Part shown: in pieces, positions 41,805-51,033 of the stretch
Numbering within the stretch: the first letter of the stretch is position 1
How the letters are laid out: every line of letters starts with the position of its first letter
Source of the DNA: Streptomyces kanamyceticus
GTDB lineage: Bacteria; Actinomycetota; Actinomycetes; Streptomycetales; Streptomycetaceae
Direction: 5' to 3'
Length of the DNA stretch: 64,000 nucleotides
Assembly (NCBI RefSeq): GCF_008704495.1
Contig: NZ_CP023699.1
Location: forward strand, 1,798,001-1,862,000
Translations under genes and position numbers: made by a program
Notes under the pieces: model-generated
The model's input: the letters and a program-made list of their open reading frames with translations, nothing else
What the model was told of the DNA's origin: nothing
Databases searched by the model: none

Positions 41805-42746
41805 TCAGCTCGCCGGGTAGCGGTCGATGGCGGGCGGCTTCGGCGCCGGGACTCCGGAGAGGCCGAGCGTGGCGTCGTACGCCTTCTTCCAGTCGCCGTC
41901 CTTCTCGCGGGCCGCGAGCGCGTCGTCGACGGCGAACCGCAGGGCGGTGTCGCCCTTGGGGACACCGATGCCGTAGGGCTCCTGGGAGAACGGCTTGCCG
42001 ACCAGCTTGAGTTCGTCGGGCACCTTGGCCGCGTAGCCGATCAGGATCGCGTCGTCGGTGGTGACGGCGTCGACCTGGTAGGTCAGCAGGTTGTCGACGC
42101 AGACCGAGTAGGTGTCGTACGCGACGAGGGTGGCCTTCGGGTAGTCCTGCTTGATCCGCTGGTAGGGGGTGGATCCGGCGGCCGAGCAGACGCGTTTGCC
42201 CGCCAGGTCGTCGGGTCCCTTGATGTCCTCCTCGTCGTGCCGCACGAGCAGGCCCTGGCCCGCCATGTAGTACGGGCCGCCGAAGCCGACGAGCTTCTTG
42301 CGGTTGTCGTTGATCGTGTAGGTGCCTACGTAGTAGTCGATCTGCCCGTTCTGCAGGGCGGTCTCGCGGTTCGCCGACGCGATGGTCTTGAACTCGATCT
42401 TCTTGGGGTCCAGGCCGAGCGAGGCCGAGACCATCTTGGCGATCTCGATGTCGAAGCCGGAGTACCTGCCGGTCGCCGGGTCCTTCTCGCCGAGGTAGGG
42501 CTGGTCCTCCTTGGCCCCGACGACGAAGCGGCCGCGGCTCTCGGCCTTCTTCCACGTCCCGGACCCGGGCAGCTGGAACCCGTTCGCCACCCGGTACTTG
42601 GGGAGCTCCTCCGCGGCGGGGCCCTTGGTCGGCGGGCTGCCCTCCTTGCCGCAGGCCGCGGCGGCGAGGGCGATGAGCGCGATGAGGACGAGCGCCGCGG
42701 CCGGACGTGTCGTACGCGTGATGCTGCTGTGTCGCTTCAAGAGCAC
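41805..42746 (-). CDS. gluB: glutamate ABC transporter substrate-binding lipoprotein GluB
   Basis: Solute-binding protein of 313 residues. The N terminus is a lipoprotein signal (LIALIALAAAACGKEG; Cys lipidated). The SBP_bac_3 domain is seen in FDIEIAKMVSASLGLDPKKIEF and GQIDYYVGTYTINDNRK. GTG start at 42746. Lies 10 bp after gluA. Confidence 0.92.
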   Translation of the reverse strand: MLLKRHSSITRTTRPAAALVLIALIALAAAACGKEGSPPTKGPAAEELPKYRVANGFQLPGSGTWKKAESRGRFVVGAKEDQPYLGEKDPATGRYSGFDIEIAKMVSASLGLDPKKIEFKTIASANRETALQNGQIDYYVGTYTINDNRKKLVGFGGPYYMAGQGLLVRHDEEDIKGPDDLAGKRVCSAAGSTPYQRIKQDYPKATLVAYDTYSVCVDNLLTYQVDAVTTDDAILIGYAAKVPDELKLVGKPFSQEPYGIGVPKGDTALRFAVDDALAAREKDGDWKKAYDATLGLSGVPAPKPPAIDRYPAS

Positions 42747-42756
42747 GTCACCCCCG

Positions 42757-43500
<744 letters not shown>

Positions 43501-43590
43501 GGCAAGACCTGCCCACTCTCAGCTGTGTACGTCCGCGCAAACTATCCACGCTTAAACGGGACTTACGGGACGACACGCACGTATGGGCAT

Positions 43591-43617
43591 TAACCGTATT
43601 TGAGGCAATTACGGTTA
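43591..43617. promoter_or_regulatory. Inverted repeat upstream of gluABCD
   Basis: Perfect 8-bp arms TAACCGTA (43591-43598) and TACGGTTA (43610-43617) with an 11-bp spacer. It overlaps the stop of the next gene upstream. It may be an operator for gluABCD or that gene's terminator. Confidence 0.5.
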
Positions 43618-44058
43618 CGTCTCGGAAGCCTCGGCGTAGACCTGGGACAGCTCGGGGGCGCCCTGCACCGCCCAGTCGAGACCCGCCTCGACCACCGGGA
43701 CCTCCCGGCCCGACGCGAGGCGTACGACGGGGCTGCCGCCCGGCCACACGTACCAGGAGGCGCCGGGCACCGTGCGCACGACGACGGATCCCAGGTACAG
43801 GCCCGCGTCGTTGCCGAGCCACGGCAGCAGTTCCGGGTCGTCGCGCCAGAGCGGCAGGAGCTGGTCGAGCGCGGCCAACGAGGCCGGGGAGTCGTCGAGT
43901 TCGAGCCCGGCGGCACCGGCCTGGGAGCGCAGCAGCTCGCACTCGGAGAGTAGCTCGGCGACGCCGTCGGGGTCCTGGTCGAACGCGGCCGCGAGCCCCT
44001 CGGCCCGCTCCGTCTCGGAGTGCCGCTTGCGCCACTTGTCGAGGAACGGAATGTTCAT
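43615..44058 (-). CDS. hypothetical protein (DUF6278-like)
   Basis: Acidic protein of 147 residues beginning NIPFLDKWRKRHSETERAEGLAAAF. There are no membrane segments. It has a conserved-looking C-terminal half (LYLGSVVVRTVPGASWYVWPGG, VVRLASGREVPVV) suggestive of a small beta-rich domain. From memory it resembles the Streptomyces family annotated DUF6278. ATG at 44058 with GGAGAGG 6 bp upstream. Function unknown. Confidence 0.75.
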   Translation of the reverse strand: MNIPFLDKWRKRHSETERAEGLAAAFDQDPDGVAELLSECELLRSQAGAAGLELDDSPASLAALDQLLPLWRDDPELLPWLGNDAGLYLGSVVVRTVPGASWYVWPGGSPVVRLASGREVPVVEAGLDWAVQGAPELSQVYAEASET

Positions 44059-44275
44059 GATCGGCCTCTCCATCGGGTGGCACAGCAGGCTGCGCTGGCG
44101 GGCGCGCATGTCCGTATTTCCACGAATGTATCTTGCATCAGTTGCTCACGGAATCGGGCGAATCACGCCGTCCGCGCCAGGTCTTGAGCGGCCCCCGGCG
44201 GGTACTCGTGGTGCCTCGGTGAGGTGGTCCTCGACCGGATCACCGGCTCACCGGATCTCGAACGGGAGGCGGGCG

Positions 44276-44422
44276 ATGGTGTGGTGGGTCTGGCTCGTCG
44301 CGGTGGTCGCCGTGGCGGGCGTGCTGGTGGGCGGTGTGCTCGGGGCGCAGGCGCGGCGGCGCGGCGGCGGAGTGATCGTGGTGCGGCGCGGACGGCGGCC
44401 GCGAGGCGGGAGGGCGCGATGA
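44276..44422 (+). CDS. small single-pass membrane protein
   Basis: Peptide of 48 residues: a hydrophobic helix (VWWVWLVAVVAVAGVLVGGVLG) followed by an Arg-rich tail. GGGAGG is 6 bp before the ATG, and the stop overlaps the next gene (ATGA), so it is probably a real coupled gene. Too short for confident family assignment. Confidence 0.6.
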   Translation: MVWWVWLVAVVAVAGVLVGGVLGAQARRRGGGVIVVRRGRRPRGGRAR

Positions 44423-45030
44423 ACCCGGGAGCGCTGAATCCCCTTGAGCTCGCGGCGGGGATCACCAAGCGTCCGGTGGTCACGCTCGGCGGTGAGGCGG
44501 TCGCCCAGGTCAAGGACGTCGTGCTTGACGCGGCCAACGGCAGGATCGCCGGATTCACGCTGGCCGGGCGGGGGTTGCTGGCCGGGCCGCTGCGCAAGAG
44601 CCTGCCGTGGGCGGGAGTGCGCTCCCTGGGGGCCGACGCGGTGATGATCGCCTCGGCCGACGCGCTGGAGGACAGGGCCGCGGTCGCCTCGTGGGACGAG
44701 ACGGCGGCCGGTCCTGTGCGCGGGGCAGGGGTGCTCACGGACCGGGGGCTGCGGGTGGGCACCGTGCTCGACGTGGTGGTCGAGAGGGGCCCGGAGGGCC
44801 GGGCGGTGGCCATCGAGGTGGACTCCGCGGAGGCGCTCGGCAGGCACCAGCGGAAGGTCTTCCTGCCGCTCGGCGCCAGGCCGGCGATGACCGGCGACAC
44901 CTTGCTGGTCCCCGCGGCCGACATCGAATACGTGGTCGACGACATCGTCGAGCTGCCCGCCGCGGTGGGGCGCAAACGGCTCATGGAGAAGGGCGGCCAG
45001 CACGCCGCCGGAACGGAGGGAACCCCGTGA
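44419..45030 (+). CDS. PRC-barrel domain protein
   Basis: Protein of 203 residues with two PRC-barrel-like repeats: GITKRPVVTLGGEAVAQVKDVVLDAANGRI near the N terminus and GAGVLTDRGLRVGTVLDVVVE in the middle. PRC barrels are small beta domains found in RNA-processing and photosynthetic proteins; the role here is unknown. Overlaps both neighbours and forms a three-gene unit. Confidence 0.75.
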   Translation: MNPGALNPLELAAGITKRPVVTLGGEAVAQVKDVVLDAANGRIAGFTLAGRGLLAGPLRKSLPWAGVRSLGADAVMIASADALEDRAAVASWDETAAGPVRGAGVLTDRGLRVGTVLDVVVERGPEGRAVAIEVDSAEALGRHQRKVFLPLGARPAMTGDTLLVPAADIEYVVDDIVELPAAVGRKRLMEKGGQHAAGTEGTP

Positions 45031-45494
45031 TGCTGTTCAGTCAGACGCTCGGGTGCCCGGTCCTGAGCGCCCTCGACGCCTCGCGCGTCGGCACCGTGGC
45101 CGGGCTCGTCGTGGACCCGGAGCACGCGGGCATCACCGCGCTACGGCTCACCGACGTCTCGTCGGGCGGCGACGTCATCCCCTGGACGGACGTCCACGCG
45201 GTCGGCCCCGACGCGGTCGTCGTCGAGGCGGCCGCCCCGGCCCGCTTCACCTCGGCGTCGTCCCCGGAGGTCCACAACCCGCTCGGCAAGCGCCTGTTGA
45301 CGGAGCTCGGCGACCAGATCGGGACGGTCGGCGACATCGCCTTCGACCCGGAGTCCGGCGGCATCGGCACGCTGCACACCTCGCGCGGCGAACAGGTGCC
45401 CGGCGAACGGCTGCTCGGGATCGGCTCGTACGCCGTGGTGATCCAGGTGGCGCCGGGAGCTCCTGGCAGCGCGGCGCACGGGATCACGGGGTGA
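45030..45494 (+). CDS. PRC-barrel domain protein
   Basis: Protein of 154 residues, again with two PRC-barrel-like repeats (LGCPVLSALDASRVGTVAGLVVDPEHAGI and KRLLTELGDQIGTVGDIAFDPESGGI). It looks like a shorter paralogue of the preceding gene. ATG overlaps the upstream stop by one base. Its 3' end overlaps the convergent gene by 11 bp. Confidence 0.75.
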   Translation: MLFSQTLGCPVLSALDASRVGTVAGLVVDPEHAGITALRLTDVSSGGDVIPWTDVHAVGPDAVVVEAAAPARFTSASSPEVHNPLGKRLLTELGDQIGTVGDIAFDPESGGIGTLHTSRGEQVPGERLLGIGSYAVVIQVAPGAPGSAAHGITG

Positions 45495-47073
45495 AGGTGT
45501 CGGGGTCCGCGCCGTCCCAGGCGCGGTGCCACTCGGTGGGCAGGGACTTCGCGGTCAGGAGCTGGCCCGGCTCCAGCCAGGTGAAGAGGTCCGCGTACGA
45601 GCGGACCGCGTCGTGCGACACGCGTCGCCGCAGCATCCAGGGGCGCAGCAGCGCCGGATCGCGCACCCCGAGGGACGCCATGATCTCCATCGCGCTGCGC
45701 ACGGTCGCCCGCTGGAACCTGGCCACCCGCAGGTACTTGTCCTCGACGTCGAGCGCCCGCGCGCGCCGCGCGTCCTGGGTGGCCACGCCCACCGGGCAGC
45801 GGTTGGTGTGGCAGCGCTGCGACTGGATGCAGCCGACCGCGAACATCATGGCGCGGGCCGCGTTGGTGTAGTCCGCCCCCTGGATCATCCGCTTGACGAT
45901 GTCGGCGCCGGTGGCCACCTTGCCGCTCGCGCCGATCCGGACGCGGTCGCGCAGGCCGCTGCCGACCAGCGCGTTGTGCAGGGTGGCGAGGCCCTCGGTG
46001 AGCGGCGTGCCGACGTGGTCCACGAACTCCATGGGCGCCGCGCCCGTGCCGCCCTCGGCGCCGTCGACGACGATGAAGTCGGGGGTGACGTCCTCCTCGA
46101 TCATGGCCTTGCACAGGGCGAGGACGTCCCTGCGGCTGCCGACGCAGAGCTTGAAGCCGGTCGGCTTGCCACCGGCGAGCTGCCGCATCCCGGCGATGAA
46201 CCGGACCAGTTCACGGGGCGTGGAGAACACCCTGTGGTAGCTCGGCGAGATCACAGTGCGGCCCTCGGGCACCTCGCGCACCCGGGCGATCTCCGCGTTG
46301 ACCTTGGCTCCCGGCAGCACCCCGCCCATCCCCGGCTTCGCGCCCTGGGACAGCTTCAGGGAGACGCAGCGCACGGTGTCGCCCGCCGCCTTGCGGGCGA
46401 ACTCCTCCGGATCGAAGCCGCCGTCGGACGTACGGCAGCCGAAGTATCCGGTGCCGATCTCCCAGACCAGGTCGCCGCCGTACCGCAGGTGGTAATCGGA
46501 GATGCCGCCCTCCCCCGTGTCATGGGCGAAGCCGCCCTCGGCGGCGCCCCGGTTGAGGGCGAGGATCGCCTGGGCGGAGAGCGAGCCGAAACTCATCGCG
46601 GAGACGTTCAAGAGCGCCATGTCGTACGGCTTCGCGCAGCCGGGGCCGCCGACCCGCACGGTCGGCGGGTGCTCGGACACCGGGCTCGGCGCCATCGAGT
46701 GGGTGAAGAACTCGTACCCCGGCTCGTAGACGGAGAGTTCGGTGCCGAAGGGGTCCTGGTCGGCGACGCCCTTGGCCCGCTCGTAGACCGTGGACCTGGT
46801 GTCCTTGTCGTAGGGACGGCCGTCGTAGTCCCGCTCGATGAAGTACTGCTGGAGCTCCGGGCGCACGGCCTCCATGAGGTAGCGCAGATGCCCGATGACG
46901 GGGTAGTTGCGCAGCACGGAGTGGCGGCGCTGCGTCACGTCGTACGTCCCCACGGCGCCCGCCACGAGCAGCGGTCCCGCCGCGGCCCACCACCACGGGG
47001 CGGCCGTCACGGCGAGCACCGCCGCCGCGATTCCCACGATCACCAGTACGGCCACCAGGCCCCTGCGCACCAC
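45484..47073 (-). CDS. FMN-binding glutamate synthase-like protein, membrane-anchored
   Basis: Protein of 529 residues. Two N-terminal hydrophobic segments (GLVAVLVIVGIAAAVLAV, WWWAAAGPLLVAGAV) are followed by a glutamate-synthase central domain. It shows LNVSAMSFGSLSAQAILALNRGA, GEGGISDYHLRYGGDLVWEIGTGYFG, FIVVDGAEGGTGAAP and a Cys-containing CIQSQRCHTNRCPVGVATQ segment. Such stand-alone proteins lack the glutaminase domain; substrate unknown. GTG start at 47073. Confidence 0.88.
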   Translation of the reverse strand: MVRRGLVAVLVIVGIAAAVLAVTAAPWWWAAAGPLLVAGAVGTYDVTQRRHSVLRNYPVIGHLRYLMEAVRPELQQYFIERDYDGRPYDKDTRSTVYERAKGVADQDPFGTELSVYEPGYEFFTHSMAPSPVSEHPPTVRVGGPGCAKPYDMALLNVSAMSFGSLSAQAILALNRGAAEGGFAHDTGEGGISDYHLRYGGDLVWEIGTGYFGCRTSDGGFDPEEFARKAAGDTVRCVSLKLSQGAKPGMGGVLPGAKVNAEIARVREVPEGRTVISPSYHRVFSTPRELVRFIAGMRQLAGGKPTGFKLCVGSRRDVLALCKAMIEEDVTPDFIVVDGAEGGTGAAPMEFVDHVGTPLTEGLATLHNALVGSGLRDRVRIGASGKVATGADIVKRMIQGADYTNAARAMMFAVGCIQSQRCHTNRCPVGVATQDARRARALDVEDKYLRVARFQRATVRSAMEIMASLGVRDPALLRPWMLRRRVSHDAVRSYADLFTWLEPGQLLTAKSLPTEWHRAWDGADPDTFTP

Positions 47074-47163
47074 GCGCTCTCCTCACTCCCTGCCGCCCGG
47101 CGGCGGCCATGGACTCCCTGCCCCTTCTTCGGCTCCGCGTGCCACCCGCATGAGCCGCGCCGC

Positions 47164-48018
47164 TCACAGGTCGCGGCGGTCCCCGGCGATGACGGCGACG
47201 GCGGCCGCCAGGGGTGGCCAGAGCGCGAGGACGAGCCAGGCCCCGCCCGTGGTCCACGGGTAGGGGGACGGCGGCGCGCCGGTCTCGACCAGGCGCAGCC
47301 ACGCCCGGTAGGGCAGCGTGTGACCGGCCACGGCGGACCAGTGGCGTTCGTCGCTGAGCACGCCGGGCAGTACGACCAGGAGGACGAAGGCGGCGACGAC
47401 CGCGCTGCCCGCGTGTCGCAGGAGCGCGCCGAGCGCCAGTCCTGCCAGCGCGGCCACGGGTGCGAGCAGCGCGGACGCGACGACGACGCGCCAGGCCCCC
47501 GGGTGGCTGATCGGCACCCCGGCGTCCCTGCCCGACAGGATCGCCTGGGTGAGCCAGAAGGAGGCGCCCGCGACGAGCACGCCGAGCGCGGCCGTGACCG
47601 CCGCGACGACCAGCGCCTTGGCCGCCATCAGCGAACGGCGGGCGGGCACGGCCGTGAAGGTCGTGCGGATCAGACCGCTGCGGTACTCCCCCACGATCGC
47701 GAGCGCCCCGAAGGCACCCGCGGCGAGCATGAGCACCATGGTGGCGTTGGGCGTGAACGCCTCCTGGAGCGGGATGCCGTCGCGGATGAACCGGGCCCGG
47801 TGGCCCGCCTCGTCCGCCTCCTCCGCCGACCAGTAGCGGTAGGTGTCGTACGCCTCGCCGACGTTGAAGGCGACGACGGCGAGCGCGGTGATCAGGAGCG
47901 CCCAGGGGGTCGAGCGCAGCGAGCGGAGCTTGATCCACTCGGCGGCGACGAGATCCACGAAGCGGGCGCGCGGCTCGGTGGCCCCGGTCATTGGAGGCGA
48001 CAACGTGGTGGTGGTCAT
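47164..48018 (-). CDS. ABC-2-type transporter permease
   Basis: Membrane protein of 284 residues with about six hydrophobic segments (TPWALLITALAVVAF, MVLMLAAGAFGALAIVGEY, LVVAAVTAALGVLVAGASF, VVVASALLAPVAALAGLALG, VVAAFVLLVVLPGVL, WLVLALWPPLAAAVAV). The motif EWIKLRSLRST marks the ABC-2 class. ATG at 48018 overlaps the ATPase stop. Confidence 0.88.
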   Translation of the reverse strand: MTTTTLSPPMTGATEPRARFVDLVAAEWIKLRSLRSTPWALLITALAVVAFNVGEAYDTYRYWSAEEADEAGHRARFIRDGIPLQEAFTPNATMVLMLAAGAFGALAIVGEYRSGLIRTTFTAVPARRSLMAAKALVVAAVTAALGVLVAGASFWLTQAILSGRDAGVPISHPGAWRVVVASALLAPVAALAGLALGALLRHAGSAVVAAFVLLVVLPGVLSDERHWSAVAGHTLPYRAWLRLVETGAPPSPYPWTTGGAWLVLALWPPLAAAVAVIAGDRRDL

Positions 48019-48932
48019 CGGGGCTCTCCCGCGAGGTATTCGACGCTGTCGGCGGTCAGTTCCATGAACGCCTCCTCCAGGGACGCGGTGTGCGGGGTCA
48101 GTTCGTGCAGCAGGACCCGGTGGCGCAGGGCGAGTTCGGCGATGCGGGGCGCCGCGAGGCCGTGCGCGACGAGCCGCCCGGTGCCGTCCGGGGCGATCGT
48201 CGCGCCCTCGGCGGCGAGCAGCCCGGTCAGCGTGGCCTCGTCGGGCGTCCGCACGGTCACGGCCGTGCGCGACGAGCGGGCCGCGAACGCGGACAGGCTC
48301 TCCGCGGCGATGAGCCGGCCGCGGCCGATGACGACGAGGTCGTCGGCGGTGTGTTCCATCTCGGACATGAGGTGGCTGGAGACGAACACCGTGCGGCCCT
48401 CGGCGGCCAGGCGCCTGAAGAGGCCGCGGACCCACTGCACGCCCTCCGGGTCGAGGCCGTTGAGCGGTTCGTCGAAGAGGAGTACGGGCGGTTCGCCGAG
48501 CAGCGCCGTGGCGATGCCCAGGCGCTGGCGCATGCCGAGCGAGAAGCCGCCCACCCGGCGCCCCGCCACCTCCGCGAGTCCCACCTCGGCGAGGACCTCG
48601 CCGACCCTGGCCCGCGGAATCCGGTTGGTGCGGGCGAGCGCGGCCAGGTGGGCCCGTGCGCCGCGCCCGCCGTGCACGTCGCCCGCGTCGAGGAGGGCGC
48701 CCACGTGCCGCAGTCCGCGCGGCCGTGTCCTGAAGGGGACGCCGTCGACCTCCGCCGTGCCCGAGGTGGGACCGACGAGTCCGAGGAGCATGCGCAGCGT
48801 GGTCGTCTTGCCCGCGCCGTTCGGCCCGAGGAAGCCGGTCACCCGCCCCGGGCGCACCGTGAAACTCAATCCGTCGACGGCCGTTGCCGTCCCGTACCGC
48901 TTCGTCAGTTCGTTGACTTCGATCACGCTCAC
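48015..48932 (-). CDS. ABC transporter ATP-binding protein
   Basis: ATPase of about 305 residues. Walker A is GPNGAGKTTTLRML, the signature is VGGFSLGMRQRLGIATALL, Walker B is VLLFDEPLNGLDPEG and the switch His is in SSHLMSEME. The C-terminal extension resembles antibiotic or lantibiotic exporters. GTG at 48932 or 48926 (giving MIEVNELTKRYG) is the likely start. Divergent from the kinase/regulator pair, which probably controls it. Confidence 0.88.
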   Translation of the reverse strand: MSVIEVNELTKRYGTATAVDGLSFTVRPGRVTGFLGPNGAGKTTTLRMLLGLVGPTSGTAEVDGVPFRTRPRGLRHVGALLDAGDVHGGRGARAHLAALARTNRIPRARVGEVLAEVGLAEVAGRRVGGFSLGMRQRLGIATALLGEPPVLLFDEPLNGLDPEGVQWVRGLFRRLAAEGRTVFVSSHLMSEMEHTADDLVVIGRGRLIAAESLSAFAARSSRTAVTVRTPDEATLTGLLAAEGATIAPDGTGRLVAHGLAAPRIAELALRHRVLLHELTPHTASLEEAFMELTADSVEYLAGEPR

Positions 48933-49060
48933 CACGGTGTCGCGAGGGCACCTGCCGCGTCGTCGGGCCAGGACTGACATTCCCGCGGCCCGGGTGTCGA
49001 CCCTGGTTGTACGGCCCAGGTCCGATGCCCGCGGCCCTGACCCGCGGCTACCCTCGGCGC

Positions 49061-50320
49061 ATGCCTGCCCTTTCGCCGCTCTCCCTGCTCAAACGCCCGT
49101 CCGTGGGCGCGTGGGCCGCCGTTGCCTGGTGCGTGGGACTGGCCAACGCCCTGCGTTCGCAGTTCGGCATTCCGGGGATGCCGACCGGCGACGCGCCGCT
49201 CGGCGCGGGCGACTGGGTCCTCGTCGCCGCGAGCGTCGGCCTCGTGTGCGGCGCCGCCCGGCTGTTGGGCCCGAGGCCGCTGACGGCACTCGGCCTCTTC
49301 GTCGCCGCGACGTTCACCGCGACGCTGGCGAGCGGCGAGACCGGCATCACCTTCCTGCACTACCTGGCGATCGACGTCGCCATGGCCCGCATCGTGGCGG
49401 GCGGATCGCGCCGCGCCCGCTGGACCGCCCTCGGCGTCTCGCTCTGCGTGCTGCCCGGCTACGCGCTCACCCGGCAGTGGTCGGGGCTGCCCGTCCAGCT
49501 CCCGCACACCATCGACACCAGCTGGACGGGGTGGCAGACGTACTCGCTGCTCGCCGCCGTCGGCTGGCTGGTCGGCAAGTCGGTGCGGCAGTCCCGCGAG
49601 TACGCGCGGCGGATGAGCGCACAGGCGGCGGCACAGGCCGTGACCGCCGAACGGCTGCGCATCGCCCGCGAGATGCACGACACGGTCGCGCACAGCATCG
49701 GCATCATCGCCCTCCAGGCGGGCGCGGCCGCCCGCGTCGTGGAGACCCAGCCCGCCAGGGCGCGCGAGGCGATGGTGGCCGTGGAGACGGCGGGCCGGGA
49801 GACTCTCTCGGGGCTGCGGCGGATGCTAGGCGCGCTCCGGCAGGCCGATACGGCATCGGACGCGGCATCAGACCCGGCATCGGGCCCTGCACCGGTCCCT
49901 GCGGCGAACCCCGCGGCGGGCCTCGCCGATCTCGACAGGATCGCCGCGGCCACCACCGCCGCAGGGGTGCGCGTGGAGGTCGTACGGCGGGGCGAACAGC
50001 GGCCGTTGCCGTCCGATGTCGACCTTTCCGCGTTCCGTATCATCCAGGAGTCGATCACCAACGTGGTACGTCATTCCGGCGCCCGATCCTGCCGGGTGAG
50101 CGTCGACCACCGTGCCGGGGAGCTCATCATCGAAGTAGCCGACAGCGGCCGCGGCCACGTCACGAACCCCGCTTCCGGCGGCTTCGGCCTGGCCGGGATG
50201 CGCGAGCGCGCCGCCCTGCTGCACGGGGAGTTCAGCGCGGGACCGCGCCCCGGCGGCGGCTTCCTGGTGACGGCGAGGCTGCCGGTGCCCGCGCCCGCGC
50301 GAGCGGCGGTGGCGGGATGA
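49061..50320 (+). CDS. sensor histidine kinase (NarL-type, HisKA_3)
   Basis: Kinase of 419 residues. Several N-terminal membrane segments (GAWAAVAWCVGLANA, DWVLVAASVGLVCGAA, ALGLFVAATFTATLA and others) lead to a HisKA_3 site RIAREMHDTVAHSIGII and an ATPase with IIQESITNVVRHSGA and GGFGLAGMRERA. TACCCT lies 6 bp before the ATG at 49061 and there is no ribosome-binding site, so the transcript may be leaderless. A low-complexity Ala/Ser/Pro linker lies near residue 270. Confidence 0.9.
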   Translation: MPALSPLSLLKRPSVGAWAAVAWCVGLANALRSQFGIPGMPTGDAPLGAGDWVLVAASVGLVCGAARLLGPRPLTALGLFVAATFTATLASGETGITFLHYLAIDVAMARIVAGGSRRARWTALGVSLCVLPGYALTRQWSGLPVQLPHTIDTSWTGWQTYSLLAAVGWLVGKSVRQSREYARRMSAQAAAQAVTAERLRIAREMHDTVAHSIGIIALQAGAAARVVETQPARAREAMVAVETAGRETLSGLRRMLGALRQADTASDAASDPASGPAPVPAANPAAGLADLDRIAAATTAAGVRVEVVRRGEQRPLPSDVDLSAFRIIQESITNVVRHSGARSCRVSVDHRAGELIIEVADSGRGHVTNPASGGFGLAGMRERAALLHGEFSAGPRPGGGFLVTARLPVPAPARAAVAG

Positions 50321-50979
50321 CCGTCCGCGTCCTGCTCGTCGACGACCAGCCCCTGATCCGTACGGCGCTCAGCATGGTCATCACGGATATCCCCGACATC
50401 GAGGTGGTGGGCGAGGCCGACAACGGCGCGGACGCCGTGCGCAAGGCGGCCGAACTCCGCCCGGACGTCGTGGTGATGGACATCCGCATGCCCGGCATGG
50501 ACGGCATCGAGGCGACCGGTCTGATCACCTCGGGCGCGGAGCCGACCCGGGTCATCGTGCTCACCACGTTCGACGACGACGAGTACGTCTATGCCGCGCT
50601 GCGCGCCGGTGCCTCCGGGTTCCTCGTCAAGGACATGGCCCTGGACGACATCCTCGCCGCCGTCCGCGTGGTCGCCGCGGGGGACGCCCTGATCGCGCCG
50701 AGCGTCACCCGGCGCCTCATCAAGGAGTTCGCCGACCGGCCCACGACCGCCCCACCGGGCCGCGACGTGGCCGTCGAGGGCATCACCGAACGGGAGCGCG
50801 AGGTGCTCACCCTGGTCGGCGGCGGACTGTCCAACACCGAGATCGCCGAGCGGCTCTGCATCAGCGTGGCCACGGCCAAGACGTATCTGACCCGGCTGCT
50901 CGCCAAGCTCGGCGCCCGCGACCGGGTGCAGCTCGTGATCATCGCCTACCGCTCGGGCCTGGTGTCGGCGGACCGCTGA
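50317..50979 (+). CDS. NarL/FixJ-family response regulator
   Basis: Regulator of 220 residues. The receiver domain has VLLVDDQPLIR, the phosphorylated Asp in VVVMDIRMPGMDG and the Lys in FLVKDMALDD. The LuxR-type HTH is ITEREREVLTLVGGGLSNTEIAERLCISVATAKTYL. ATG overlaps the kinase stop. Partner of the kinase at 49061. Confidence 0.93.
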   Translation: MTVRVLLVDDQPLIRTALSMVITDIPDIEVVGEADNGADAVRKAAELRPDVVVMDIRMPGMDGIEATGLITSGAEPTRVIVLTTFDDDEYVYAALRAGASGFLVKDMALDDILAAVRVVAAGDALIAPSVTRRLIKEFADRPTTAPPGRDVAVEGITEREREVLTLVGGGLSNTEIAERLCISVATAKTYLTRLLAKLGARDRVQLVIIAYRSGLVSADR

Positions 50980-50982
50980 CGC

Positions 50983-51020
50983 CGTCCGCGCCGCGGTCGC
51001 CGGTGCCCGCGGCGCGGACG
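50983..51020. terminator. Perfect bidirectional terminator at the left border of the type II PKS cluster
   Basis: CGTCCGCGCCGCGG (50983-50996) pairs perfectly with CCGCGGCGCGGACG (51007-51020) around a 10-base loop. It lies between the convergent response regulator and methyltransferase genes. Confidence 0.8.
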
Positions 51021-51033
51021 TCGCCGCGCTTGT

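Noticed and set aside
45526..50979. A single 1817-codon plus-strand frame ending in a response regulator
   Set aside because: Only its last 220 codons (from 50317) are a real gene. The rest covers the glutamate-synthase-like and ABC genes on the minus strand and a shifted frame of the kinase.
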